NCBI GenBank assembly: GCA_019638355.1
Contig: JAHBTY010000004.1
Location: 248,001 to 312,000, forward strand
DNA length: 64,000 bases
DNA from: Cyclobacteriaceae bacterium
GTDB lineage: Bacteria; Bacteroidota; Bacteroidia; Cytophagales; Cyclobacteriaceae
Direction: 5' to 3'
Part shown: positions 17,685 to 26,720 of the stretch, in pieces
Numbering within the stretch: position 1 is the first letter of the stretch
Layout of the letters: the number at the start of each line of letters is the position of its first letter
The notes under the pieces: model-generated
The model's database searches: none
Told to the model about the DNA's origin: nothing
What the model saw: only the letters and a program-made list of their open reading frames with translations
Made by a program: the position numbers and the translations under genes

Positions 17685-20156
17685 GTGAGCGGTTCTAAAA
17701 AAATAGTTTTCTTCATCCTACTCCTGCTGCTGGGAAGCTGCCGGGGTACCCGATATCTCCAAGAAAATCAAAAGTTACTCGATAAACAAAGTATTGAGGC
17801 TCCAAAAGGAATAAACAAATCCGCACTTTCAGATTTATACGTTCAAAAAGCCAATCGCAGATTTCTGGGGTTACCCATCAACAGCCTGGTGTGGATGCAC
17901 CATGAAGGTGAAATACGCTACAACCAACAAAAGTTTATTGATAAAAAGAGCCAGGTAGAGGCACGTTTTGATAAAAAGATAGCGGCCTCAAAAAATGAAA
18001 AGCGCATTACCAACTACCAGTATCGGAAACAAAACCAGGTAGATGAACTGAATAAAAAAATTGAAGAAGGTAACCTGTTTATGCAATGGGGCGAACCGGC
18101 TGCCGTGTTCGACTCGGTAAATGTAAAAGCTTCCGAAGAAAAAATGAGTGATTATCTTTTTAACGATGGCTTTTTTCGCAACCAGGTAACTTCAACCATT
18201 AAAGAATTTAAAAAGCGCGTAAGTGTTACCTATCACATTAAACCGGGGCCTGCCTATTTTTTTGATACCCTATTTTTTCAGGTTGCCGACTCCAACATTC
18301 TTAAAATTTTAAAACAAACAAAAAATAAAAGTTTAATCAGGAAAAACGAACGGTATAAGCAAGGCACATTAAATAGCGAACGTGAACGTATTGACCTTCA
18401 GTTAAAGGATGCAGGATATTTTAACTTCACCCGCCAATACATTGAATTTTCGATTGATACCGCTTACCGGGGCCCGCGTCAGGTTGCGGTACGCATCGAT
18501 ATCAGCAACCCGGCCCGTAGAAACGCACACCAGGTGTTTCGGGTTGACTCTGTTTTGTTTACTACCGATGCGGCCGTAAGCACGGGCGATACACTTAAAC
18601 GAACTTCAGAAGCTTACAACAACATAACTTTCAATTATTTTAAAAATACGTACAATAAGAAAGTACTTTCCCGCAGGGTTTTTATACAGAAAGACAGTTT
18701 GTATAGCCGAAGTGCTACCTTCAACAGCCAACGGCAATTAGCTAACCTGGATATATTTAAATTCATTAATGTAAATTACAACCAACTGAATATTGATAGT
18801 GATTCAACAGACAATCTGTTTGTAGGACACATTTTCTGCAGTCCGTTAGATCGGTTCTCTTGGTCTAACGAAGCCGGAGTAACCGTAACACAGGGCTTTC
18901 CGGGCCCCTACCTGAGTACCAATTTTAAGATGCGAAATTTATTTCGGGGGTTAGAGATTCTAGAACTTAACGGCCGGTATGGATTTGAAGGTGTGGCTTC
19001 CGTAACCGATCGGGCTAATATCTATACCAGCACCGAAGCTAACATTAACGGAAGTATTATTTTTCCACAGTTTCTTTTCCCGTTTAGCGAAAAGGCAGCA
19101 ACCCAATTTGCAAAATATAATCCGCGCACGCGTTTATTGGCAGGTTATACATTTACCGATCGCCCCGAATATACCCGATCAATCACTACAGTATCCGATA
19201 CTTATACATGGCAAAATAAACAAACCACTCAATTATCGTTTACACTCATTAACCTCAATGTAATCCGATCGAGACTGGCACCAGCTTTTGATACATTGCT
19301 TACCGATCTGCAAAACAATCAAGGCAATAACCTGAAAAATTCGTTCAATCCATCGTTTGTGAGTAGTATGATTTTTGGCTTAACATGGAACCCCAACAAC
19401 TACGGTAATTCAGAAAAGAGTTCATTTTTTATGCGGGCTCAAGCCGAAACCGGGGGCACCCTATTCAACTTTGCTGAACCGGGTTATATTATCCGCCAAG
19501 GGCTGGAACTTTATCAGTATCTGCGCTTCAACCTCGACTTGCGGAAAAGTGTAGTCATTAATAAGACTACTGCCCTTGCCTATCGGGTGAATACAGGCAT
19601 AGGTTATGCATACAGCGATAACAAAGTATTACCCTATGAAAAATATTTTTTTGCCGGTGGTAGTAATAGCGTGCGGGCGTGGCTACCGCGCAGGTTGGGT
19701 ATTGGTACCGTACCACCTAACTTAAGTACCAGACCAGACAAAGATGGATTGTTTGATTACAGCTTTGAAAAACCGGGTGAAGTACTATTGGAAGGAAGCA
19801 TTGAGCTTCGGAAAAAATTAGTTGCCTTCTTAAGTGGTGCTTTGTTTGTTGATGCCGGTAATGTGTGGTCGTTCCGGCAACTGCAATTGATACGCGAAGG
19901 ATCTAACGTGGCCAATTGGGGTGGCTCCTCGCGAATTAATGGTAATTTCTATAAACAATTAGGTGTTGGAACTGGCTTTGGTTTTCGGTTTGATTTTACT
20001 TTCCTGGTGTTGCGCCTGGATATGGGCATAAAAGTGCTCGATCCCGGAAGAAAAGAAGGTGACCGGTTTGTGTTAAATAAAATGCGCTTCTTTGGTCCGT
20101 TCGGTATTGATAAAGAGCCTGTAATTTTCAATATCGGTATCGGGTATCCGTTTTAA
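17685..20156 (+). CDS. tamL: TamL-like Omp85 lipoprotein (BamA/TamA superfamily)
   Basis: An 823-residue outer-membrane protein. The N terminus (KKIVFFILLLLLGSC) is a lipoprotein signal with lipid Cys about residue 19, the feature separating Bacteroidota TamL from other TamA proteins. POTRA-like repeats lie at about 25-400 and the Omp85 barrel at about 440-823, with LPYEKYFFAGGSNSVRAWLPRRLG as the conserved lid-lock-like strand and a C-terminal IGIGYPF ending in Phe. It would help insert or export outer-membrane proteins, normally with TamB, which is not in the window. The start is GTG at 17685; no better start precedes the signal peptide. Confidence 0.9.
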   Translation: MSGSKKIVFFILLLLLGSCRGTRYLQENQKLLDKQSIEAPKGINKSALSDLYVQKANRRFLGLPINSLVWMHHEGEIRYNQQKFIDKKSQVEARFDKKIAASKNEKRITNYQYRKQNQVDELNKKIEEGNLFMQWGEPAAVFDSVNVKASEEKMSDYLFNDGFFRNQVTSTIKEFKKRVSVTYHIKPGPAYFFDTLFFQVADSNILKILKQTKNKSLIRKNERYKQGTLNSERERIDLQLKDAGYFNFTRQYIEFSIDTAYRGPRQVAVRIDISNPARRNAHQVFRVDSVLFTTDAAVSTGDTLKRTSEAYNNITFNYFKNTYNKKVLSRRVFIQKDSLYSRSATFNSQRQLANLDIFKFINVNYNQLNIDSDSTDNLFVGHIFCSPLDRFSWSNEAGVTVTQGFPGPYLSTNFKMRNLFRGLEILELNGRYGFEGVASVTDRANIYTSTEANINGSIIFPQFLFPFSEKAATQFAKYNPRTRLLAGYTFTDRPEYTRSITTVSDTYTWQNKQTTQLSFTLINLNVIRSRLAPAFDTLLTDLQNNQGNNLKNSFNPSFVSSMIFGLTWNPNNYGNSEKSSFFMRAQAETGGTLFNFAEPGYIIRQGLELYQYLRFNLDLRKSVVINKTTALAYRVNTGIGYAYSDNKVLPYEKYFFAGGSNSVRAWLPRRLGIGTVPPNLSTRPDKDGLFDYSFEKPGEVLLEGSIELRKKLVAFLSGALFVDAGNVWSFRQLQLIREGSNVANWGGSSRINGNFYKQLGVGTGFGFRFDFTFLVLRLDMGIKVLDPGRKEGDRFVLNKMRFFGPFGIDKEPVIFNIGIGYPF

Positions 20157-20160
20157 TTTT

Positions 20161-22254
20161 TCACCACTCCAAAAGTTTTTTTAACTCAGCTACAACTTTA
20201 CCTGTATTTGGTAACATCCGCTTTTCAAGTTCCATATTCAGGGGCACTGCGGGAAGGTTTGCCGATCCAACAACAGAAACGGGAGCATCCAAATTGGTAA
20301 AACATTGCTGCGAAATTCTTCCGGCCAACGATTCAGCAAATGAGTTAAGTACGGGTTCTTCAGTAAGCACAAGCACCCGACCATGTTGCTTTACGCGATC
20401 GGTAATCAACTCCCAATCTAACGGATTGAGCGTACGCAAATCAACAATTTCTATCTGACCAGGAAATTCCGCAGCTGCTTCGCGCGCCCAATACACACCC
20501 ATACCATAGGTTATAACCACTGCCGTTTGCGCTTGCGTTATCATTTCCTTGCTTGCCTGCAACACACAGGTTGCTTTACCTAATGGTAACACATATGCTT
20601 CATCGGGCTCTATGGATTTAGCCTCGGTTGTGCCGGCAACTTTACTCCAATACAAACCCTTGTGTTCTAACATAATTACCGGATTAGGGTCGTAAAAAGC
20701 AGCTTTCATCAAGCCCTTCATATCAGCCGCATTGGATGGATATACAACTTTTATCCCGCGTATGGTTAGCAAGGTAGATTCTATACTGCCCGAATGATAC
20801 GGCCCGCCACCACCATACGCACCAATCGGCACACGTATCAATGCCTGAATAGGAAATTTACCTTTTGATAAATAACAACTTTTGGAAAGCTCTTCCACTA
20901 ATTGATTGAGCCCCGGCCAGATATAATCAGCAAACTGTATTTCTACAATAGGCTTAACACCCACGGCCGACATACCTGCAGTAGAACCAATGATATAAGC
21001 TTCTTGTATGGGTGTATTGAATACCCTTTCATCGCCATACTTTTGCGCCAGGGTTGCAGCCTCGCGAAACACCCCCCCTAACCTACCACCTACATCCTGA
21101 CCATAAAAGATAGCAGTCGGCTCTTGTTTTAAAATTTCATCAATGGCATGCAGGGCTGCGTCCACCATAGTTAGTCTTTCAGCCTTGGCAGGTGTGCGCA
21201 CTCCTGCTTCATGCGTTATAGGTGTGAGCGCAAACTCATGCGAATCAAAATCACTCAGATCAGCATCTGCTGCCGCTACTGCTTTTTCAAAATCAGACAA
21301 TACGATTGCTTCCACCTCAGCCGTAAGCGTATCCATTTCTTTTTGGCTAACGCCTGCTTTTAATAACTGTGCTTCCAGTACTGGAATTGGATCGCGTTGT
21401 GCATGAGTAGTTAAATCATCGCCCCGATACCATTCTTTGCGCACACCCGAAGTATGATGCCCCAGCAACGGGCAGGTGGCATGAAGTAACACCGGTGCAC
21501 GATGTTTGCGTACATATTCAATCGCTTCTTCAACTGCTTTGTAACTGGCATTAAAATCAGAGCCATCTACTTGCATGCGATGCATGCCTTTAAAGCCTGC
21601 TGCGTATTCATAGGCATTCATGGCTCGCATCTCCGCACCGGTTGCTGATATTCCCCACTCATTATCTTGCACCAGATAAAATACAGGTAACGATTTCAAT
21701 ACAGCCATTTGAAATGCTTCCGCTACTTCGCCTTCTGTAACAGAACCATCGCCTAACGAACACAGCACAATTGGTTTATGATCTCCCTTCAACAATCCGG
21801 TAGCTTCTAAATAAGCAATGCCATGTGCCATGCCGGTAGCTGGAATTGCTTGCATACCCGTAGCTGAACTTTGGTGTGGAATAACAGGAAACCCAGCGCG
21901 CTTTAAAGCCGGATGCCCGTAATAACTACGCCCCCCGGTAAACGGATCTTCAGCCTTTGCCATTAGCTGCAACATTAATTCGTAAGGTTGCAAACCCAAA
22001 CCTAACAGTATAGATTCATCGCGATAATAAAGCGAAGCATAGTCGTGCGGTTTAAGTTGTAAACCCACTGCCAATTGTATGGCTTCATGACCGCGCGAAG
22101 TGCTGTGCACGTATTTAGCACAAACCTCACGTTCCTCGTCATACAACTTCGCCATCCGTGCAGCTGTTTGCATTAACCGATAGGCCTTTTTGAGAATATC
22201 AACATTAATAGAATAGGGTTGCACTTTCTTTGCCACAGTTGAAGCCATCATCAA
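20161..22254 (-). CDS. Fused 2-oxoacid dehydrogenase E1 alpha-beta (branched-chain type)
   Basis: A 697-residue thiamine diphosphate enzyme in which E1 alpha (about 15-330) and E1 beta (about 355-697) are one chain. The alpha part has the ThDP motif from GDG at 168-170 to Asn198, and HHTSGVRKEWYRGDD. The beta part has FNTPIQEAYIIGSTAGMSAVG and PIVEIQFADY. It decarboxylates a 2-oxoacid, most likely branched-chain 2-oxoisovalerate, and passes the acyl group to lipoylated E2. Neither E2 nor E3 is nearby. The product would feed branched fatty-acid synthesis, which is typical of this group. Pyruvate is a less likely substrate. ATG at 22254 is used; two more Met codons follow at once. Confidence 0.93.
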   Translation of the reverse strand: MMMASTVAKKVQPYSINVDILKKAYRLMQTAARMAKLYDEEREVCAKYVHSTSRGHEAIQLAVGLQLKPHDYASLYYRDESILLGLGLQPYELMLQLMAKAEDPFTGGRSYYGHPALKRAGFPVIPHQSSATGMQAIPATGMAHGIAYLEATGLLKGDHKPIVLCSLGDGSVTEGEVAEAFQMAVLKSLPVFYLVQDNEWGISATGAEMRAMNAYEYAAGFKGMHRMQVDGSDFNASYKAVEEAIEYVRKHRAPVLLHATCPLLGHHTSGVRKEWYRGDDLTTHAQRDPIPVLEAQLLKAGVSQKEMDTLTAEVEAIVLSDFEKAVAAADADLSDFDSHEFALTPITHEAGVRTPAKAERLTMVDAALHAIDEILKQEPTAIFYGQDVGGRLGGVFREAATLAQKYGDERVFNTPIQEAYIIGSTAGMSAVGVKPIVEIQFADYIWPGLNQLVEELSKSCYLSKGKFPIQALIRVPIGAYGGGGPYHSGSIESTLLTIRGIKVVYPSNAADMKGLMKAAFYDPNPVIMLEHKGLYWSKVAGTTEAKSIEPDEAYVLPLGKATCVLQASKEMITQAQTAVVITYGMGVYWAREAAAEFPGQIEIVDLRTLNPLDWELITDRVKQHGRVLVLTEEPVLNSFAESLAGRISQQCFTNLDAPVSVVGSANLPAVPLNMELEKRMLPNTGKVVAELKKLLEW

Positions 22255-22351
22255 TCGTTTGAAAAGCCTACAATATAAATAATTTAATGGCGAGCGACCT
22301 TAAAAAAGATTTGTACGGAAACACAAAGCGAAGTACTTTTCCAATATTTAT

Positions 22352-24265
22352 ATGATTCGTTTTTTAGAAGCAATCTGGAGGCAGGTTAGTCAATGGGGAA
22401 CCCAACCTCAGCAGCCCGTTCAACAGCGCAGAACCATAATGCTCACCAATCGAATCAGCATTCTGATTTCGGCCTTCACATTTTTATTGTGCATACTTTC
22501 AACTTCAGCCTTTGGCTGGATTTACAGTTCGCAACTGGCATTGGGCTTTACTGCGCTCTTTCTGCTGCCGTTGGTACTGAATTGGTTTGGTTTTATCTCG
22601 GTGGCACGTGTGTTTCTTTCCACGGTAGTAAGCCTGGCCTCTATCGTAGTTTCAGTTTTTGATAAGTTGGACTATTATCAGTTAGAAGAATTTCAGTATT
22701 TTGAATTTAGGTTAACACTTTTAACAGCTACTCTTTTTCCTTTTATACTTTTCAGATTAAAAGAAATCGGCTATTGGTTCACAGCATTGCTTGTAAATTT
22801 TTTATGCATCGCTTTATACGACCCGGTTCATAACTGGTTGGGTATAGGCTATTATCAACAAGGATTTAGCGGCCCCAACTATTTCTTCCTGACTTTTATG
22901 ACACTGGCAGCATTTTTTGTAATTGCCACCACTACATTTTTCCTAAAACGAAGTTTCGAGAAATCTGAAGCTGCCAACGAAACCCTTATTGAAGAGTTGA
23001 AATTTAAAAGTAATGAACTACAACAAGCCAATACGATAATTCAGCAACAACAGGAACAACTAAGTGAAGAAAACCTAAACCTGAACCGGGAACTCGTAAC
23101 TAAAAATAAACAATTACTGGAAACCAACAGCGAGCTTATAAACCATAACAACGACCTGCAACAATTCAGCTACACAATTTCGCATAACCTGCGCGGGCCG
23201 TTAGCTAGCATTACTGGTTTGCTTACATTGGTAAACGAGGCTGAATTAGGTCCATCCAATCAACCTTTGCTGAGTCATTTCAAATCATCCGTAAATGCAC
23301 TCGAATCAACCATTAAAGATTTAAGCCACATTATTGATACCCGAAACAGAATTACCCGATTAAGGCAACCTATTCTTTGGTTGGATTTAATTGAAAACAT
23401 CAAAATGCATTTAGCCAAAGACATTGACGATAACAAAGTTGAAATTCTTACTGATTTTGATGAAGCACCGGAAGTTTTCTCGGTTCGGCCCATGGTGCAA
23501 AGTATTGTGTATAACTTAGTAAGCAATGCTATTAAGTACCGGCATCCAGAAAGACCCTGCGTAGTAAGAATAAGCACATCAAAAGGCCCCGATCATATAC
23601 TGCTAAAGATTACCGATAATGGAATGGGTATCGATATGAAACGCTTTGGCGATAAATTGTTCAGCATGTACTACCGATTTCATAGCCACATTGAAGGAAA
23701 AGGGTTGGGATTATTTTTAGTTAAGCTACAAACAGAAGCACTGGGTGGAAAAATTGAAATTAAGAGTGAAATTGATAAAGGAACTTCGTTTTTTGTTTGG
23801 CTTAAACTAACAGAGGGAATTAATGAGCAACTGTTGTTAAATAACGAAGTGGTAAAAATCTATTACGATGCCTCCATCGATGCCTTGTGTACCATCTGGC
23901 AAAAAGATCATACAACAGAACAATTTGAAGAGGCACTGATTCACTCCTTAGATTTCCTGAAAACCTACCACACACCCAATTGGATTTCGGATGTGCGCAA
24001 AGTGCCATACCGCAACGAATCAGAATTAAATAAAATCAGGGCACGTTACAGCGATGAATATATGAAAGTAGGCATGAAGCGAATTGCAGTTGTTGTAAAC
24101 CCCGATGACTATAGTGTGCAGGATTACAACGCGAAAAAAAACGCTATTACAAAAGCCTACCCCTCTGAATTTAATTTTTTTAACACCTTTGAAAATGCTT
24201 ATACCTGGATTAAAACTGAACACGCCAATAGCAAATTAAAACAACCCGATTTGCCATTTCAATAA
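22352..24265 (+). CDS. Membrane histidine kinase with C-terminal STAS/SpoIIAA-like domain
   Basis: A 637-residue sensor kinase. Six hydrophobic helices fill about 33-198, then a coiled coil (203-271), HisKA with His278 in SHNLRGPLASITGL, and HATPase with NLVSNAIKY, DNGMG and GKGLGLFLVK (to about 500). Unusually, about 130 further residues follow: a strand-helix domain with LDFLKTYHTPNWISDVRKV and KRIAVVVNPDD, which resembles SpoIIAA-like/STAS-related domains seen in Bacteroidota regulators. No response regulator is adjacent. TACTTTTC at 22334-22341 (one mismatch to the -7 consensus) lies 10 nt before the ATG. The kinase call is certain; the tail domain is inferred from pattern. Confidence 0.93.
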   Translation: MIRFLEAIWRQVSQWGTQPQQPVQQRRTIMLTNRISILISAFTFLLCILSTSAFGWIYSSQLALGFTALFLLPLVLNWFGFISVARVFLSTVVSLASIVVSVFDKLDYYQLEEFQYFEFRLTLLTATLFPFILFRLKEIGYWFTALLVNFLCIALYDPVHNWLGIGYYQQGFSGPNYFFLTFMTLAAFFVIATTTFFLKRSFEKSEAANETLIEELKFKSNELQQANTIIQQQQEQLSEENLNLNRELVTKNKQLLETNSELINHNNDLQQFSYTISHNLRGPLASITGLLTLVNEAELGPSNQPLLSHFKSSVNALESTIKDLSHIIDTRNRITRLRQPILWLDLIENIKMHLAKDIDDNKVEILTDFDEAPEVFSVRPMVQSIVYNLVSNAIKYRHPERPCVVRISTSKGPDHILLKITDNGMGIDMKRFGDKLFSMYYRFHSHIEGKGLGLFLVKLQTEALGGKIEIKSEIDKGTSFFVWLKLTEGINEQLLLNNEVVKIYYDASIDALCTIWQKDHTTEQFEEALIHSLDFLKTYHTPNWISDVRKVPYRNESELNKIRARYSDEYMKVGMKRIAVVVNPDDYSVQDYNAKKNAITKAYPSEFNFFNTFENAYTWIKTEHANSKLKQPDLPFQ

Positions 24266-24357
24266 ACCGAAAAAAGTAATTGAATTATCAGTTTCTCTCC
24301 GGATTTTTTTATTGCACTATCCGAATTAACTTTATCCCTACTAACAAAAAAAAGATC

Positions 24358-24762
24358 ATGAAATCAAAAATTATCCTAATCTGTTTCTTGCTCATCATAA
24401 GCTTTGTTGCATTCAGCCAGAACAAACAAACCGTTGTTTCTGAAAAAGGTTTGATTAAGGTTTCCATCATGTATCCATATGCCGAAGGGAACACATTTAA
24501 TATGGATTACTACGAAAAAACACACATGCCTATGGTTGCCAAGTTTATCGGTAGCAACCTGGTTAAATATACAATTGAAAAGGTAACCGCCAGTGGCATC
24601 CCCAATCAACCTTTGCCCTATATGGCTATCGGTACATTTTATGTTAAAAGTTTAAACGACTACCTGGCTGCCATAGCGCCAAACCGCGATGCCATTCGTG
24701 CCGACTTTGCAAATTATACCAATGCCTCGCCTGTGATTATTATTAGCGAGGTGGTGAGGTAA
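24358..24762 (+). CDS. Exported EthD-family protein
   Basis: A 134-residue protein from ATG 24358, with a clear signal peptide (KSKIILICFLLIISFVAFSQ). A longer in-frame start at 24280 would put 26 residues in front of this signal, so it is rejected. The mature part has the EthD/dimeric alpha-beta barrel pattern: IKVSIMYPYAEGNTFNMDYYEKTHMPMV, with the conserved D-Y-Y-x-x-x-H-x-P, and a C-terminal SPVIIISEVVR strand. EthD proteins are small ferredoxin-like folds of mostly unknown function. Export is unusual for the family, which is mainly cytoplasmic. No partner gene is evident. Confidence 0.85.
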   Translation: MKSKIILICFLLIISFVAFSQNKQTVVSEKGLIKVSIMYPYAEGNTFNMDYYEKTHMPMVAKFIGSNLVKYTIEKVTASGIPNQPLPYMAIGTFYVKSLNDYLAAIAPNRDAIRADFANYTNASPVIIISEVVR

Positions 24763-24777
24763 GTTTGTAACTGCCGC

Positions 24778-24828
24778 CAGGTTTTCCGTCCTGATGTTTT
24801 TTTGAGAGCGAGCCGGTCGGAAAGCCTG
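24778..24828. repeat. Long hairpin between convergent genes
   Basis: CAGGTTTTCCG at 24778-24788 pairs with CGGAAAGCCTG at 24818-24828 with one G-T type mismatch. The loop of about 29 nt holds a run of seven T. It sits between two convergent stop codons and may end transcription from one or both sides, but it is not a classic stem plus T-tail. Confidence 0.4.
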
Positions 24829-24837
24829 ACAGCAAAT

Positions 24838-25791
24838 TCAACTGAAATTCAAATCCACCAATTCTCCTATTACCCAGTTACGAACTGAAGATACTTTTAT
24901 CATTTTATTTTTATAAGTGACCGTAATCAGATAATAACTTCCATAATACGCTACCCCACTCACCACCCACCTACCGGTTTTCTTTTTAGTGAGTTGAAGT
25001 TGTTCGGGTCTGAGAAATTTCCCTTTCAGGTTAGATTTACCCAAAAGGCGTGCAAGGCCAGCATCCACAACATTATATTCGCCAAATAAGCATGCTACAT
25101 ATTCATTTTTGGGTTGATGGTACAATTCCTGTGGTTTACCTTGTTGCACCATTACACCTTTCTTCATTACCAGTATCCGATGTGCCCATGGCAATGTATC
25201 TTCCGCGTGGTGCGAAACCAGGATACACGTTACACCCAGTCTTGTACTGATTTGATTCACTACTTCTTTCAAAATGGCTTTCAATCCTGTATCGAGATGT
25301 GAATACGGTTCGTCCAACAATAGCAACTGCGGATGGGTTAACAACAACCGCGCAATAGCAATGCGTTGCTTTTCCCCACCTGAAAGCTGGTCGGTTTTCC
25401 GCAACAGTAAATGTTTGATTTTACAAATTGAAATAATCCGCTGCCGGTATGCATCGGTTACATTACTGGCATACTCCAATACCTGTTCTACACGTAAAAA
25501 TTTTGGCAGCTCAAAATGTTGCGATAGGTAAGCAATCTCCGGATGGCCCGGCACGAGGTTATCAGCCGGACCGCGTACAAGTTCATCGTTCAAGGACACG
25601 TTTCCATTATCAGGTTGTTCGAGACCAGCAATGATTTTCAATAGTGTACTTTTTCCAGAACCGGTTTCTCCGGCTATTACCAGGTGCTCGTTTTGTTTAA
25701 GCTCAAAGCTAACATTGCTGAGTACTTTGCCAAACTCTGCTGTTTTGGTAAGGTGGTTTACTTTGAGTAGGATTTTCTCTGTCATGTGCAA
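24838..25791 (-). CDS. ABC transporter ATP-binding protein with C-terminal TOBE-like domain
   Basis: A 317-residue ATPase subunit. Walker A GETGSGKS (about 41-48), Q-loop near SQHFELP, signature LSGGEKQRIAIAR, Walker B LLLLDEP, and the switch His in LVSHHAEDT. The last 80 residues (GKFLRPEQLQLTKKKTG and following strands) look like the TOBE regulatory domain of FbpC/ModC/PotA-type importers. No permease or binding protein is next to it, so its transport partner is elsewhere or it is an orphan. It ends facing the EthD-like gene and follows the PLD-fold gene after 50 bp on the same strand. Confidence 0.9.
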   Translation of the reverse strand: MHMTEKILLKVNHLTKTAEFGKVLSNVSFELKQNEHLVIAGETGSGKSTLLKIIAGLEQPDNGNVSLNDELVRGPADNLVPGHPEIAYLSQHFELPKFLRVEQVLEYASNVTDAYRQRIISICKIKHLLLRKTDQLSGGEKQRIAIARLLLTHPQLLLLDEPYSHLDTGLKAILKEVVNQISTRLGVTCILVSHHAEDTLPWAHRILVMKKGVMVQQGKPQELYHQPKNEYVACLFGEYNVVDAGLARLLGKSNLKGKFLRPEQLQLTKKKTGRWVVSGVAYYGSYYLITVTYKNKMIKVSSVRNWVIGELVDLNFS

Positions 25792-25841
25792 TTATCGTTG
25801 AGGGCACAAAGTCACTTTGAAAGCATCAGATGCAGAACCAA

Positions 25842-26522
25842 TTAATACTCTGCCAATGTATTCCACAGTTGATCAAATTCTTTGGCAAAGGATTTAATTG
25901 CACCACCATCGCGCGTAAGCAAAATATTTTCATGATTAAACTTAGCGGCACTGCGTGTCCAATTATAACTACCCGTAATCAAGGTTTTGTTATCGGTAAT
26001 CATAAACTTATGATGCATGTGGTTGGCCGTGCGATCGATGCGTACCGGAATGCCGGCACCAGCTAATTGATCAATATCCGAGCCCTCGTCCAGCATCTTG
26101 TCGTTATCGGTAATAATTTTTACCGGTACCTTTCGCTTGTGCGAGCCGATAATGGCATTAGTAATAATATCATCGCTGATGGTGAACACACAAATCTGAA
26201 TATGGTGTGTGGCTTGCCCGATCTGTTGCAGGATGATATTGCGGCACGTTTCGCCCGGACTAAAATAGGCATCGGAACCGGGTGCCTGGGGTATGGTATT
26301 CATCAGTGCGCTGGTGGCATCACGAATCCAGTCTAAAATAAAACGATAATTTTCGGGGGTGGCATTTTGATTGGCTAATTCAAAAATCTGATTGCGTAGA
26401 AATGCTAGTTGATTTTCTGTAGGCTTTATTTGATCAACTATTTCACGTAACGATTTACGCTCCGACTTTGAAAAGAACTGATCTTCGATGCTGAGTTTTA
26501 GAAAATCAAGTACGGGTTGCAT
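25842..26522 (-). CDS. Phospholipase D-like protein with one HKD motif
   Basis: A 226-residue protein. After a helical N-terminal 100 residues comes one PLD-fold unit with ISDDIITNAIIGSHKRKVPVKIITDNDKM and the HKD motif H-H-K-F-M-I-T-D (about 168-175) followed by GSYNWTRSA. One motif per chain implies that it works as a dimer, as in Nuc-type nucleases and the mitochondrial PLD/Zucchini group. It may act on phospholipid or nucleic acid; no signal peptide is present, which favours a cytoplasmic nuclease-like role, but this is inference. A promoter with TTG, 18-bp spacer and TAAGTTTG lies upstream. Confidence 0.88.
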   Translation of the reverse strand: MQPVLDFLKLSIEDQFFSKSERKSLREIVDQIKPTENQLAFLRNQIFELANQNATPENYRFILDWIRDATSALMNTIPQAPGSDAYFSPGETCRNIILQQIGQATHHIQICVFTISDDIITNAIIGSHKRKVPVKIITDNDKMLDEGSDIDQLAGAGIPVRIDRTANHMHHKFMITDNKTLITGSYNWTRSAAKFNHENILLTRDGGAIKSFAKEFDQLWNTLAEY

Positions 26523-26577
26523 GGGCTTAGTTTATTGTAAATAAGTTGATAGCTGGCATGTGGGCGCTTATATAGTG

Positions 26578-26606
26578 CAAACTTAAAAATAACGCCAACT
26601 TATCAA
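26578..26606 (-). promoter_or_regulatory. Promoter of the PLD-fold gene
   Basis: On the minus strand TAAGTTTG (26585-26578) matches TAnnTTTG exactly, and a TTG (26606-26604) lies 18 bp upstream as the -33 element. The predicted 5' leader is about 50 nt. Confidence 0.55.
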
Positions 26607-26669
26607 CCAGCCAACTGTAATCTGCTTACTGCCTACTTCCAAAGTATAAAATGAAATTCAAAGTAAGTA

Positions 26670-26699
26670 TTGAGCACACCACCGAATCTAATATCTTTG
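26670..26699 (+). promoter_or_regulatory. Promoter of the ABC-F gene
   Basis: TATCTTTG at 26692-26699 matches TAnnTTTG exactly and TTG at 26670-26672 lies 19 bp upstream, the consensus spacing. The leader would be about 17 nt to the ATG at 26721. Its location shows that the upstream in-frame start at 26670 cannot be the true one. Confidence 0.65.
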
Positions 26700-26720
26700 C
26701 GGGCTTATTTTAACAACTTT

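Noticed and set aside
26670-26720. Upstream start for the ABC-F gene
   Set aside because: It lies on the promoter (-33 at 26670, -7 at 26692-26699); the ATG at 26721 matches the family N terminus.
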